From Acidobacteriota bacterium (GTDB lineage: Bacteria; Acidobacteriota; Terriglobia; Bryobacterales; Bryobacteraceae), in assembly GCA_016185425.1 (NCBI GenBank), contig JACPNQ010000025.1, positions 29,936 through 93,935 on the forward strand: a stretch of 64,000 nucleotides of DNA. The letters run 5' to 3'. Below are positions 50,917 through 60,700 of the stretch, one piece after another. Made by a program: the position numbers and the translations under genes. How positions within the stretch are numbered: the first letter of the stretch is position 1; every line of letters begins with the position of its first letter. The notes below the pieces were generated by a model. It was not told the origin of the DNA. It did not search any database and worked only from the letters and a program-made list of their open reading frames with translations.

Positions 50917-53900
50917 TTACCGCCGCGGCTTATCCATTTCCTCCATCGCCTGCCGCGCCACCCGGCTATCCGGGAGAACCTTTTGCAACTCCTCCATGGT
51001 CTTCCATGCCTCGGCCCGTCTCTCCAGCCGGATATAAATCCTGGCCAGGTTCAGATAGAGCAGTTCCTCCCGCGGCGCAGCCGCAATGCCTTTTCGCAGC
51101 GCAGCGACGGCCTTCTCTGGCTCGCCCCGCTGCTGGTACAGCACACCCAGATTGTTCCAAGCCGTGGAAAGCCGCGGCTTCCACTCCACGGCATCGAGCA
51201 GCCGGCGCTCCGCCTCCGCTGTCCTGCCCTGCTTCGCCAGCATCAGCCCCAAGCCTTGGGACGCCTCCGCCGATCGTGGTTCCGCCGCCAGCGCCTGCCG
51301 GTAATAGCCCTCCGCCTTCGCGAACTGGCTCAGCTTGTCCGCCGCCTGCGCGGCGTTCAGCAGGGCGTAGATTTGTCCACTCTTAGCCGCCAGCGCCTGC
51401 TCAAAATGCTCTAGGGCCGGCCCATACTCCTGCCGTGCCAGGGCAATCCCCCCCAGCTCATTCCAGCCCTCGGCCGAACGCGGGTCGAGTGTCAATGCCT
51501 GGTCGAGCAGCTTCGACGCCTCCGATAGGCGGCCAGCCTCGCGATGAACCTGGGCCATCAGGACGATCGCCCGCACATTGTCCGGCTGCTGCGCCACTAC
51601 TGCGCGCAAGTAAGGGAGCGCCTGCTCCGGATAGCCACACCAGAGTAAGGCCGCACCCAGTTTGAAGTAGTCGCGCCGCGGGCGCCCCAGGTAGTATCCC
51701 GTAAACGGCAGCACCGGTGGATCGGCGAGCTTCTTCAAGTCAGCGGCCACAACTGCCTCGGAGGGCATCTCCCTATAGATCTTCACCGCGTAACCGCGGT
51801 CGTTCAATAGCAGGACCAGCGGCAGTTCCAAAGGCGCCCGATACTCGAACAGGTACCGCCGCAATAACGAATAGGCCGCCAGCATCTCGGGCGACGCCGA
51901 ACGCACCACGAACAACCCCGGACCCGTCCGCGTTTCGGGCAGTGGAACCGGATCTTGCAGCCAGGTGTCATGCAATCGCGGCGCATTGTCCGCCGTCACA
52001 GTGCGCCGCGCGAATACCGGCGCGGCCTTGAACGATCGACCCGCAACCGGTTGCTCTCCCTCCTTTATTCGATAGAGACGCCCTGCCTGCAGTCCTCCAA
52101 AAATCTGCACCGCGCCCGATGGCCACTCCACTTTCACTTCGTGAACTGTCTTCTCGGCGCCCAGTCCAAAGTAGAGCGTCTTCGTGTGCTGCGACAGATA
52201 CCCCGATCCCGCCGTGATCCACTTCGTCTGCCCATCCAACGACACTTTCGCGCCGATCGCGTCCCGGTTCGACTTCGTGCCTTCCAACCGGAACGCAATC
52301 CGCTGGTTCTTCTGCCCACACTGGTTCCGCAGCACCCGCAACTGCGGACCAAGCCGGTTCTTCAGCAATACATCCAGGCATCCGTCGCCAGACAACTCGG
52401 TCACGGCGAAGGCGCGCGCGTCCTCCGCGAAATTCAGCCCCGACTCATCCGAGGCATCCCGATACCGCACTCCCTCCTTCACGTAATAGACATTTGGTTC
52501 CCGCCCATTCCACGAGTACCCCTCGCGGATGAATTGATTGATCGCGTTCCACCCGTTCTCATAAGCCGCATCGGGACGCGCCTCCTTCGGCGTCCTCGCC
52601 ACCACCTGCCTCCAAAAGAACCCCATCAGGTCCGGAGTCTTGTGCCCGGTCATCATGCCGCATGTGAGCAGCAGTTCCGGCCGTCCGTCGTTATCGAAAT
52701 CCGCCGCGTCGGCCGACCAGCCCCAGCGCCCCATTTCGATCCCGAGGCTCCCCGCCTCGCCCGCGAACTTGCCGTTACCGAGATTCCGGTAGAACGAATT
52801 GCCCTTGGTGTGTCCACGCCAAGCCGGGCTCGCTTTGTCCGCGAACGCCGCGTGCCGCACCACTCGCTGGCCTGCCGCCGTCCACATATTCGCCACATAC
52901 AAGTCCGGCCGCCCGGAGCCAGACTCATCGAACCAGCACGCGCTCATACCCGGCCCGATGTCTTCCACGCCAGCCTCCGCCGCCACGTCGCGAAACCGGC
53001 CGCCTTCGTTGCGGTACAGGTTGTTCCGCCCAAAGTCGTTGGCGACATACAGGCTCGGAAAGCCCGACGCGTCGTAATCCGCCCACGCGGGGGCAAAGCT
53101 GTACCGGTTGTTGTTCTGGTTCATCCCGGCCGCTTCGGTCACGTCCTCGAAGTAGCCGCTTCCGTCGGCGTTCAGCCGGTTCCGGAAGAGGAAGTTCGGC
53201 GGGCCGTTCTGCGCGTCGAAGTACGGCACCGGATACCGGAACTGCGCCTCGCTCTGATAGAAGCTGTAGCAGCAGAGATACAGGTCGAGTTTCCCGTCCC
53301 GGTCATAGTCGGCCGCAGCCATTCCGGTGAATCCGCCCTGCGGCGCGTTGGCGAAGTGGAACGCATCCGCAACCATTCGCATCTTCCCGCCGCCGCCGTT
53401 CAAGAACAGCACCGGCCCCGCACTCCGCAGCACCACCAGGTCCTGCCTTCCGGTGTTCCTCAAATCGAGGAACAGCGCCGACGAGGTGTCATCCAGCACA
53501 TCGACGCCGTACGACGCCGAGATGTCCTCCAACTTCTTCCCTGTCCAGCGGAACAGCTTGTTGGGCAAGCCGCCCGGCTGGCAGACATAGATCTCATCCA
53601 CACCATCGCCGTCGATGTCACCCACAGCGATGCCGTTGTTCCCGAAGATGTCGATCCCTGTGGCCGGATCCAGCCGCGCGATCCAATAGGGAATGCCCTT
53701 CGAGAGTTGTTCCGAGTCGAGCACCGCTCCCGTAACGTCGGCGAACCTTCCGTCCCGAGGCGTTGCCGGTTGAGCAGGCATCGGCGGGTCCGGCCCGAAC
53801 TCATCCGTTCCGCCTGGAATCAGGCTCCGATAGGGCGCATAGGGCGGATCGTTGCGGTACTGGATCGACGGCATCTCCGCCGCGCGCACTGCCCACCCGG

Positions 53901-53937
53901 CGGCCAGCGGAAGCGTAAGTAGATCGCGCCGCCGCAT
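50917..53937 (-). CDS. CRTAC1-like ASPIC/UnbV protein with FG-GAP and TPR domains
   Basis: The 1006-residue protein has a Tat-like leader (MRRRDLLTLPLAAGWAVRAA), a beta-propeller of FG-GAP/VCBS repeats with calcium-type loops (VGDIDGDGVDEIY, AADYDRDGKLDLYLC, ADFDNDGRPELLLT; about 60-490), the ASPIC/UnbV domain (AIGAKVSLDGQTKWITAGSG YLSQHTKTLYFGLG) and C-terminal TPRs (about 760-1000). It is a secreted scaffold, function unknown. The ATG overlaps the upstream stop (TGATG), so it is coupled to the unknown 394-residue protein. Confidence 0.88.
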   Translation of the reverse strand: MRRRDLLTLPLAAGWAVRAAEMPSIQYRNDPPYAPYRSLIPGGTDEFGPDPPMPAQPATPRDGRFADVTGAVLDSEQLSKGIPYWIARLDPATGIDIFGNNGIAVGDIDGDGVDEIYVCQPGGLPNKLFRWTGKKLEDISASYGVDVLDDTSSALFLDLRNTGRQDLVVLRSAGPVLFLNGGGGKMRMVADAFHFANAPQGGFTGMAAADYDRDGKLDLYLCCYSFYQSEAQFRYPVPYFDAQNGPPNFLFRNRLNADGSGYFEDVTEAAGMNQNNNRYSFAPAWADYDASGFPSLYVANDFGRNNLYRNEGGRFRDVAAEAGVEDIGPGMSACWFDESGSGRPDLYVANMWTAAGQRVVRHAAFADKASPAWRGHTKGNSFYRNLGNGKFAGEAGSLGIEMGRWGWSADAADFDNDGRPELLLTCGMMTGHKTPDLMGFFWRQVVARTPKEARPDAAYENGWNAINQFIREGYSWNGREPNVYYVKEGVRYRDASDESGLNFAEDARAFAVTELSGDGCLDVLLKNRLGPQLRVLRNQCGQKNQRIAFRLEGTKSNRDAIGAKVSLDGQTKWITAGSGYLSQHTKTLYFGLGAEKTVHEVKVEWPSGAVQIFGGLQAGRLYRIKEGEQPVAGRSFKAAPVFARRTVTADNAPRLHDTWLQDPVPLPETRTGPGLFVVRSASPEMLAAYSLLRRYLFEYRAPLELPLVLLLNDRGYAVKIYREMPSEAVVAADLKKLADPPVLPFTGYYLGRPRRDYFKLGAALLWCGYPEQALPYLRAVVAQQPDNVRAIVLMAQVHREAGRLSEASKLLDQALTLDPRSAEGWNELGGIALARQEYGPALEHFEQALAAKSGQIYALLNAAQAADKLSQFAKAEGYYRQALAAEPRSAEASQGLGLMLAKQGRTAEAERRLLDAVEWKPRLSTAWNNLGVLYQQRGEPEKAVAALRKGIAAAPREELLYLNLARIYIRLERRAEAWKTMEELQKVLPDSRVARQAMEEMDKPRR

Positions 53938-55121
53938 CAAGCCTGCCAGTGCATCCACTCCCGCAGCTTCGCGGTCAGCATCATTGGGTCAATGCTCGCG
54001 GGCGCGTCGAAGTCCGCGGGCGCGATTACCCGCACTTCATCCATCCCTGCCGCGGCGAACACGAACGCGGTGTTGCGAACATACTCGGCGTACTTCTCGA
54101 ACTCCTGCCAGACGTAGAGGTAGAACACCTCCAGGTCGACGTAGGTCCCGAGCGTGTCCACCTGCGTCGGAATCACGCTGCTCTTCTCCTGATCGGCGTA
54201 GATCAGCAGCGACGAAAACGGCTTCAGTTTATTGCGTATGCCGAACGACACGACCACAAACGACGGTCTCGCCCGGCGCACCGCTTGCACCGCGGCCCAC
54301 TCGACAAACGTGTTGTTTATCAGCAGCGTCCCATTCCCCGCAAGCAGCACCGCTCGCGTGAATTCAGCCAACACAGGGTCGCGCGCCAACTCGCCCTCGT
54401 TCGCCATCAGCTTCATCTTCTTCAGCCGCGCTCCGAGCTCTCTCGGTCCGCGGATCTGTTCCCGTTCGACTATCTGTTGCACATCGCTCATCAGCCGCTG
54501 GCGGTACGGCGCCAGCGCCTCATAATCCAGCGTCACCACTCCAGGGACCGCGGGCAGATCCCCAGATGCCTGAATGAGCCAACGGTCATACGGCGCCGCG
54601 TTCTCCGCCTTCAGCAGCGGAGCCACGTGTACCGAGGGATCGAACGCTGCCGTCAGCGAAACCTTCTTCCCTCCGAGCCTGGTCCACAACCGGTCGGGCC
54701 CCACCGGCAGTTCGCCCGGTGACAGCACGACGGCCAGCCGCGGCCGGCCCTTGCGCCGTGTCTCCTCATCCAGCACCGGATCGAGCCGTGCGAAGATCTT
54801 CGACACCTCGCCGCGCCACTCCGCGTAGTGCGGATTGCGGTTGAGGAAGTCCACCTGATCGAGCGTGAACGTCCTCCGCGGCCAAGTCTTTTCATTGATC
54901 CCCATCTTCGCTTCAACCGCGCGAAGCGGCGAGAACAGTGGCTGAAACTCCTCCGGCTCCAGCTTGTCGACCAGTGTGAACAGCCGCTCGTAGTAGCGGA
55001 TCTCCGCGGGAAACAGAGTCGCGGCGTCCTTGATCTGGTCGAAGAAGAACGTCGAGAACGACGCCGGAATCCGCTCAAATAAGCCTTTCTCGATCAGCGC
55101 CCGCAGAGTTGGAGAGGCCAT
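53937..55121 (-). CDS. Conserved-looking 394-residue protein of unknown function
   Basis: I do not recognise the family. The protein starts MASPTLRALIEKGLFERIPA, has no signal peptide or membrane helix, and contains strands such as LAVVLSPGELPVGPDRLWTR, PSFVVVSFGIRNKLKPFSSL and FVFAAAGMDEVRVIAPADFD. It appears cytoplasmic with alternating helix and strand. It starts eight bases after the phosphatase-like gene and its stop overlaps the UnbV gene start, so it is firmly part of the cassette between exported proteins. Confidence 0.7.
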   Translation of the reverse strand: MASPTLRALIEKGLFERIPASFSTFFFDQIKDAATLFPAEIRYYERLFTLVDKLEPEEFQPLFSPLRAVEAKMGINEKTWPRRTFTLDQVDFLNRNPHYAEWRGEVSKIFARLDPVLDEETRRKGRPRLAVVLSPGELPVGPDRLWTRLGGKKVSLTAAFDPSVHVAPLLKAENAAPYDRWLIQASGDLPAVPGVVTLDYEALAPYRQRLMSDVQQIVEREQIRGPRELGARLKKMKLMANEGELARDPVLAEFTRAVLLAGNGTLLINNTFVEWAAVQAVRRARPSFVVVSFGIRNKLKPFSSLLIYADQEKSSVIPTQVDTLGTYVDLEVFYLYVWQEFEKYAEYVRNTAFVFAAAGMDEVRVIAPADFDAPASIDPMMLTAKLREWMHWQA

Positions 55122-55129
55122 CGCGCGCC

Positions 55130-56242
55130 CTACACAATCTCGCGGAGCGCCTGGCCCGCCGCTTCGAATTTCACACCCAGCAACTTGGCCGCCGTCGCCG
55201 CAACATCAATGTGCGCCACCGGCCGTTCGGTCTCTCCGCGATCCACACCCGCACCGAGCGCGAGCATCCACATATTGCGGCACGATGCGTCGCCCGAGCG
55301 GTGGTTCAGAAAGCCGTTGGCCGCGTTGATATCTCCATCGCGACCCAGTTCCGGCAGCACGAGCATTGTGGTCCGATCCTTGTAATTCGGATTCGAGCAC
55401 ACCTCATCCCACAACATTCCCACCAACCGGTCCGTGCGGGTCACGGCCTGTAGATATAGCGAATACGAGCCCCAGTGCGCGACATCCATATCCCAGAAGT
55501 TCACGAGCGTTAGCGGCGGCGCGAACTCGCGCATCACTTCGCGCGCGATGAAGAACGTCAGCTCATCGCCCGATGTCGGCGCTTCCGGCCCATGGATGTA
55601 TTCGACGAGCGCATGGGTCAGCGTCTCGCGCACCTTTCGATCGATCTGCCTCCCTCCTTTAAAGATCGTCCAGCCGACACCTTCATAGCCCTCTTGCAAA
55701 ATCGTTTCCAGGCGCCGCTGCACATTGGTCCGGTCCGCGACACCGAGACCGTCGCCCCGCGCCACGATGTCCTTCACCGCCTCCAGCAGCAGTTGCTTTG
55801 GCAGGACGACATTCGCGCCCGGTCCGGCGGAGGAGCCGATGTTTGAAAAACTCTTGTTCGTACAGATGGCCCAGGCCTCCGCCAGCCCGGCCTTCCTCTG
55901 CTGGCGGAAAGCCTCGAAGATTGTCGGCGACGCCGGTGGCTGGAACCCGAAGTCATCGACGCGCTGCCACTGGCCGGTTACAAGAGAGCCCGTCGAGTTG
56001 AAGTGCGAGAGCACGCCAAGGTTGCGGCAATCGCGGAAGAAATGTCCCCGCGGCTGCAACTCGGCGAGCCGCGGAATGTTCCGCAGGCCCTCTTTGGTGA
56101 ACGTTTCGGCATAGCGTACCCCGCCGCCGAAGGTCACCAGGATCACCTTTCGTTTCGCGTCGCTCGGCTCGGCCGCGGGCGCCGCCAGCCGCCCCGCCAC
56201 AGTGATCCCCGCCGCCTGCAGGAACTGGCGTTTGGAGAGCAT
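55130..56242 (-). CDS. Alkaline-phosphatase-superfamily-like secreted protein (DUF1501-like)
   Basis: The 370-residue protein has a Tat-like leader (SKRQFLQAAGITVAGRLAAP). The features VILVTFGGGVRY, NFWDMDVAHWGSYSLYLQAV, VLPELGRDGDINAANGFLNH and RNMWMLALGAGVDRGE correspond to the metal-ligand blocks (Asp, His, Glu, His) of sulfatase/phosphatase superfamily members. The N-terminal nucleophile position (usually Ser, Thr or Cys) is not evident, so activity is uncertain. It starts one base before the stop of the molybdoenzyme gene (shared base). Confidence 0.75.
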   Translation of the reverse strand: MLSKRQFLQAAGITVAGRLAAPAAEPSDAKRKVILVTFGGGVRYAETFTKEGLRNIPRLAELQPRGHFFRDCRNLGVLSHFNSTGSLVTGQWQRVDDFGFQPPASPTIFEAFRQQRKAGLAEAWAICTNKSFSNIGSSAGPGANVVLPKQLLLEAVKDIVARGDGLGVADRTNVQRRLETILQEGYEGVGWTIFKGGRQIDRKVRETLTHALVEYIHGPEAPTSGDELTFFIAREVMREFAPPLTLVNFWDMDVAHWGSYSLYLQAVTRTDRLVGMLWDEVCSNPNYKDRTTMLVLPELGRDGDINAANGFLNHRSGDASCRNMWMLALGAGVDRGETERPVAHIDVAATAAKLLGVKFEAAGQALREIV

Positions 56243-56949
56243 CAGTACTCCGTGATCTCGCCGCCCCTAATCTTGCGGCGGATTTGCGGATTCAGCTTCC
56301 AACCCGGTTTCGCAGCCTCCGGATTCAGATCGAGAGGCGTGTCGTACCCGGCGAGTATCTCCCCGGTTGGCGAATAATAGGGTCCGATGTCGCAGGCCAT
56401 CGAGCCCTTCCCTTCCGCTACGAACGTGATCTTCGTAATCAGCTTCGCCGACTTGTAGCCGTACTTCGACGGGTCTATCATACGAAGCGGCGCGCCGTGG
56501 CTTGGAGGCAACGGCTTGCCAGCCAGATCCATCGCCATCAGCACTCTCGGATTCGCCATTTCCTGGAGCGACATGTACTCGTACCACTTGTCGGCGCAGT
56601 CGATCCGGATCGCCTTCGCACTCTTCGATGGACGGACGATGTCCAACAACGAAGGGAAGCGAAAGCCGCCCCAGGCGGCGCGGGCGCTCCAGCACTGCAC
56701 GCACTTCATTCGCGAATTTTGCTCGGCATGCGGCAGCTTCCGCAAGTCCGCCACCGTGAACTCCAGGGGCTTTTCGACGAGTCCCGCGATTCGCAATCGC
56801 CATTTCGCCGGGTCGATTGGCGGTACGGGATTGAACCACATCTGCCGGAAGCCGAGCGCATCCGGTATGTCGGAAGGCAGCAGCAGCTTCGGCTGCGTCT
56901 CCGCGGCAGAGGCCGCCGCGGCGGTTAGAAGAAAGCCTCGCCGCCTCAT
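56242..56949 (-). CDS. Sulfite-oxidase-like molybdopterin-dependent oxidoreductase
   Basis: The 235-residue protein has a leader (MRRRGFLLTAAAASAAETQP), the molybdopterin-binding fold with LPHAEQNSRMKCVQCWSARA (Cys ligand to Mo, family position MKCVQCWS) and SLQEMANPRVLMAMDLAGKPLPPSHGAPLRM (the latter motif SHGAPLRMI conserved). It lacks the C-terminal dimerisation domain, resembling MsrP-like catalytic subunits. The substrate is unknown. It overlaps the TPR gene by 4 bp. Confidence 0.85.
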   Translation of the reverse strand: MRRRGFLLTAAAASAAETQPKLLLPSDIPDALGFRQMWFNPVPPIDPAKWRLRIAGLVEKPLEFTVADLRKLPHAEQNSRMKCVQCWSARAAWGGFRFPSLLDIVRPSKSAKAIRIDCADKWYEYMSLQEMANPRVLMAMDLAGKPLPPSHGAPLRMIDPSKYGYKSAKLITKITFVAEGKGSMACDIGPYYSPTGEILAGYDTPLDLNPEAAKPGWKLNPQIRRKIRGGEITEY

Positions 56950-57704
56950 TGGCGCACCTTCAAATCGAGATGCTTCGTCTCCGCCTGCCGTTTGTCCAAC
57001 TCCTCTTTCTCCTGTGCCGCAAGGCGCTCATGAAGCTGCCGGGCGGCGGTTGCCTTTGCCGTCTGTCCCAACCGTGAATAAACCCGAAAGAGCCGATATT
57101 GGGGGACCGGATTCTTCGGCGCCAGGCGTGCGGCCTTTTCATATTCGACAGCCGCGCCCTGGAAGTTTCGCGAACTCTCGAGGACAGCACCCAACTCAAA
57201 ATGACTTTCCCAAAAATCAGGGGCGAGCGCAATCGACCGCGTTAACGCTGGCGCATCGGCCGCCGCCTTCCCATAGAGGAAGTGCCCAAGATAATTCCGC
57301 GGATGCGCCTTTGCGTACGTCTCAAAGACTCCCTTCACAGCCTGCGTCCGCTCTCCCGCGTGCTCGAGTATCCGGCCGAGAAAGGCCACCGGCTGCTCGG
57401 CATCGGGATCGCGGGCGGCCGCGTTCAGGAACGCTCCGACGGCATCTGGAAATCGCCGTTGTCCGTAGTAGGCAACGCCAAGCGAAAGCCATACCTGGGC
57501 GCTATCGGGAAACCGCGTTCGCGCCGACTCCAGCACGACCGCCGCCTCGCGGAAATTCTGAGTCCGCAGCAAGACGCCGGCGAGATCCGTGTAGTTGCTC
57601 TCCCGGTCCGGCTCCCTGCGAATCGCCTGTTGTAACTGCGTGACCGCCTGGGCGGGGTCAATGGCGCCTTGCGGGGCAAGCAGTAAAAGGAGTTGAAGAA
57701 GCAT
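56946..57704 (-). CDS. Secreted TPR protein
   Basis: The 252-residue protein has a hydrophobic leader (MLLQLLLLLAPQG) and TPRs from about residue 20 to 235 (NYTDLAGVLLRTQNFREAAV, AQVWLSLGVAYYGQRRFPDA, FELGAVLESSRNFQGAAVEY). Its role would be protein binding. It is the first gene of the five-gene cassette. Its GGGGAG ribosome site lies in the stem of a strong leader hairpin (57711-57744). Confidence 0.82.
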   Translation of the reverse strand: MLLQLLLLLAPQGAIDPAQAVTQLQQAIRREPDRESNYTDLAGVLLRTQNFREAAVVLESARTRFPDSAQVWLSLGVAYYGQRRFPDAVGAFLNAAARDPDAEQPVAFLGRILEHAGERTQAVKGVFETYAKAHPRNYLGHFLYGKAAADAPALTRSIALAPDFWESHFELGAVLESSRNFQGAAVEYEKAARLAPKNPVPQYRLFRVYSRLGQTAKATAARQLHERLAAQEKEELDKRQAETKHLDLKVRQ

Positions 57705-57710
57705 GTTACT

Positions 57711-57744
57711 CCCCGTTTCCGGCCTTCACAAGCCGGAAACGGGG
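57711..57744 (-). promoter_or_regulatory. Strong hairpin between receptor 4 and the TPR gene, overlapping the ribosome-binding site
   Basis: CCCCGTTTCCGGC (57711-57723) pairs perfectly with GCCGGAAACGGGG (57732-57744) around an 8-base loop. On the minus strand it lies just after receptor 4 and seven bases before the TPR ATG. No T tract follows, so it is a weak terminator; it could hide the GGGGAG or stabilise or process the transcript. Confidence 0.7.
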
Positions 57745-57769
57745 GCCATTGTTTGGTTGCGATTTGGCC

Positions 57770-60700
57770 CTAGAAGAGGAGCTTCAGGGCAAACTGAACG
57801 TTCCGCGCCGTGCCGGGCAGCGTGGCGCTCAGACGGCCGAAGTTACCCGAGCCCTGCGTGTTCCCGATGGAGCTCACCGCGAAGCGCGGCGTATTCCCCA
57901 TGTTCAGCCATTCGCTGCGGAACTGCACTCTGAACCGCTCGTTGACCTGGAAAGTCTTGAAGGCCGAGAAGTCCAGAGCCACGATGCCAGGGCCCACGCC
58001 GGTCTGTGGACCGAGGTTGCCGCCAGTGCCGGGCGCCGGCGTTTGAAGCGCCGTCACGTCGAACCACTGGTCGGGCGTACGGCCGCTGGCCGGAGCCTGC
58101 ATCGGATCCTTTCCACTCACAGCGTCCGGACGGCAGCTATTGAACGAGCCGACGCAGTTCTGTGAACGGAAGGTGAACGGCTGACCGGACGACAGCGTGA
58201 AGATGCCGTTCGTCTGCCAACCGCCGATGACGGCGTCGGCGACCTTGCTGGAGCCTGCCCCAAACTTCTTGCCCTTGCCGAACGGCAGGTCGAAGTTGAA
58301 GCTCGTCACCGAGCGGTGGCGGATGTCCCAGGCCGCAGCGCCGTATTCGCAACGGAAGCCGCAGTTGATGTCATAGACACCGACGCCGCTGGAGCCCGAG
58401 AGGGTGGTGCCGGTGTTGGCGAAGGTGTGCCCCCAGGTGTAGGAGGAGACCATCGTCAATCCGTGCGACATGCGCTTCTCGAATTTCGCCGCGAGGGCGT
58501 TGTAGTTCGAGATGCCGAACGTCGAAGTCAGCGACAAGCCGCCGCGCAGATATGGATACAAGCGGCGGGAGTTCACATCGGCGTTCGGTACCGGGCTATT
58601 GCGCGCCGTGTTCGGATCCCAGTTGATCAACTGGCGTGTGCCATTGGAGCCGATATAGCTCAGTTCGAGAGCCGAACCCCATCCGAGATCGCGCTGGACT
58701 GTGAAGTTCCATTTGGAGACCAGCGGATTGCGGAAGTTGGTGGAAACGCCTCGGAAGCTGATGTTGGCGGGCAGGTTGAACGTATTCAATGGCCAGCCAT
58801 CGGAGAACCGGTTCAGGAATGGATGCTTGTCCTGGAAGTTGGAGTCCAGGTTGAGGTCCATAATCTGGTTAAACGGAACGCCTTCTCCACGGTTCGGGCT
58901 GCCGCCCTGATTTTCCTCACCGCCGTAGAACAAGCCATAGCCGCCGCGAAGGACGAACTTCTGGCTGATCTGGTAGGCGATGCCGATGCGGGGTGCCCAG
59001 TCGGTTAGATCCCAGGGGATCAGGTACTTCGACGCGTTGCCGCGATCCACTTTGATTGAGGGGAACGCCTGCGCGAAGTTCGACGGCAGCGGCGCATCCT
59101 GGTTCGGCCCTTTCGGGATGACCAGCGTAGCGGTTTCAGGAACATAGTTGGACTGACGCGCGAAACGCTCGCTGATCGGCGAGAAGATTTCATAGCGTAT
59201 GCCGATGTTCATAGTCAGCCGGCTCGTGAGTTTCCAGTCATCCTGGAAATACCAGGCGTGAGCCGACTTTTCGGACGAGATGAAGTTCGTCGTGGTCAGC
59301 CGCGAGTTGCCAGGCAAGCCCAGCAGGAACGCGGCGGCACCGTCACCGGTCTGTCCGGAGTTCTCCGGAATCGAGGTGCGATTCGTCGGGAACGCGAAGT
59401 TGCCGCGCGAGGCGGGCACCTGGAAGAACGGGAACTTGATCGGCCGGTATTCGTAGCCGAACTTGAGCGCGTGCTTACCCTTATTAATGGACACGTTCTC
59501 AATGAAGTCCCAGACGTTGTTGTATTCCTTGGTCGGCAGCCAGTTGGAACCGCCGAAGGATGAGTAGCCACCCATGTCGATCTGCGGCAGGCCGCCGTTG
59601 TCGTTGGTGCTGCCTGTTGGATTCAGACCGCGGATGCCGAAGGCGGCGAACTGGTCGACACCCTGGTTGCCCTGGAAGCGCTGTGTGATCAAGCGGCTGA
59701 ACGCGGCGCGCGTTTCCGTGAGGAACGTCGGCGACCAGACGCGAGTCCACGAGAGCATCGCGTTGCGGCCCTGATTCTTTTCCGATGCACCGTTGAAGCC
59801 GGCGGCATCGAGCGCACCGGGCAGCGGCGGAGCGATGAGCTTGTTCTCTTCCGACCAGCTCAACGACCCGAACAGCGAGTCCTTGTCGGTGAGACGGTGG
59901 TCGATACGAACGTCGAACTGATCGTTGTCCTGTTTGGCCGGCGCCGTTGGCAGGTAGTTCGCCCCGGGCAGACGGTCGAGCAGGTTTTGGTTCGGGCTCG
60001 GGAAGAGGTCAAGCAGTTTTTTGGCGGCGGGATCGAACCGGGACGCCGGGATCATATTTCCCGGGAACAGGTCGCGGACGATATTGCCATTTGGAGCGGG
60101 ACGCTGGCTGGCGATGTCATAAATACCGCCAACAGGAATTGCCCGGCCCAGTGCATCGACGCCCGAAGTGGCGCCGCTCAACAGGCTGGAGAAGTCGCCA
60201 TTGCGGAAGGCCGCTTTCGGAATCGTCAACGGCGCTGTGATGCCGCCGAGTCCGGGTACAACGCCGGAGAGCGACCGTACACGGGTGCCTTGCCAGTCGG
60301 CGAACCAGAAGGTCCGGTTCTTGATGACCGGGCCGCCGATCGCTGCGCCGTATTGATTCTGCCGCACGTAGGGACGCGTCGCGCCGGCGCGGTTGCGCTC
60401 CCAGGTGTTGGCATTCAATTTGTCGTTTTGCAGGAATTCAAACACGGCACCATGGAGCTGGTTCGTGCCGGATTTGATGGTGATGTTGACAACGCCGCCG
60501 GCGCCGCGGCCGTATTCGGCCGAGTAGCCATTGGTGACGACGCGCATTTCGCCGATCGCTTCGACCGAAGGCCCGATGACATAGGCCGACTGGTTGATGA
60601 AGTCGATGACGTTCACGTTGTTGTCGACGCCGTTGAGCAGGAAGTTGTTCTGCCCATTGGAACGAACGCCATTGGCGGAGAATCCGCCGCCGGCTGCATC

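Noticed and set aside
51955..53922. 655-residue open frame antisense to the UnbV-TPR gene
   Set aside because: Composition is typical of a shadow frame, without motifs or ribosome site.
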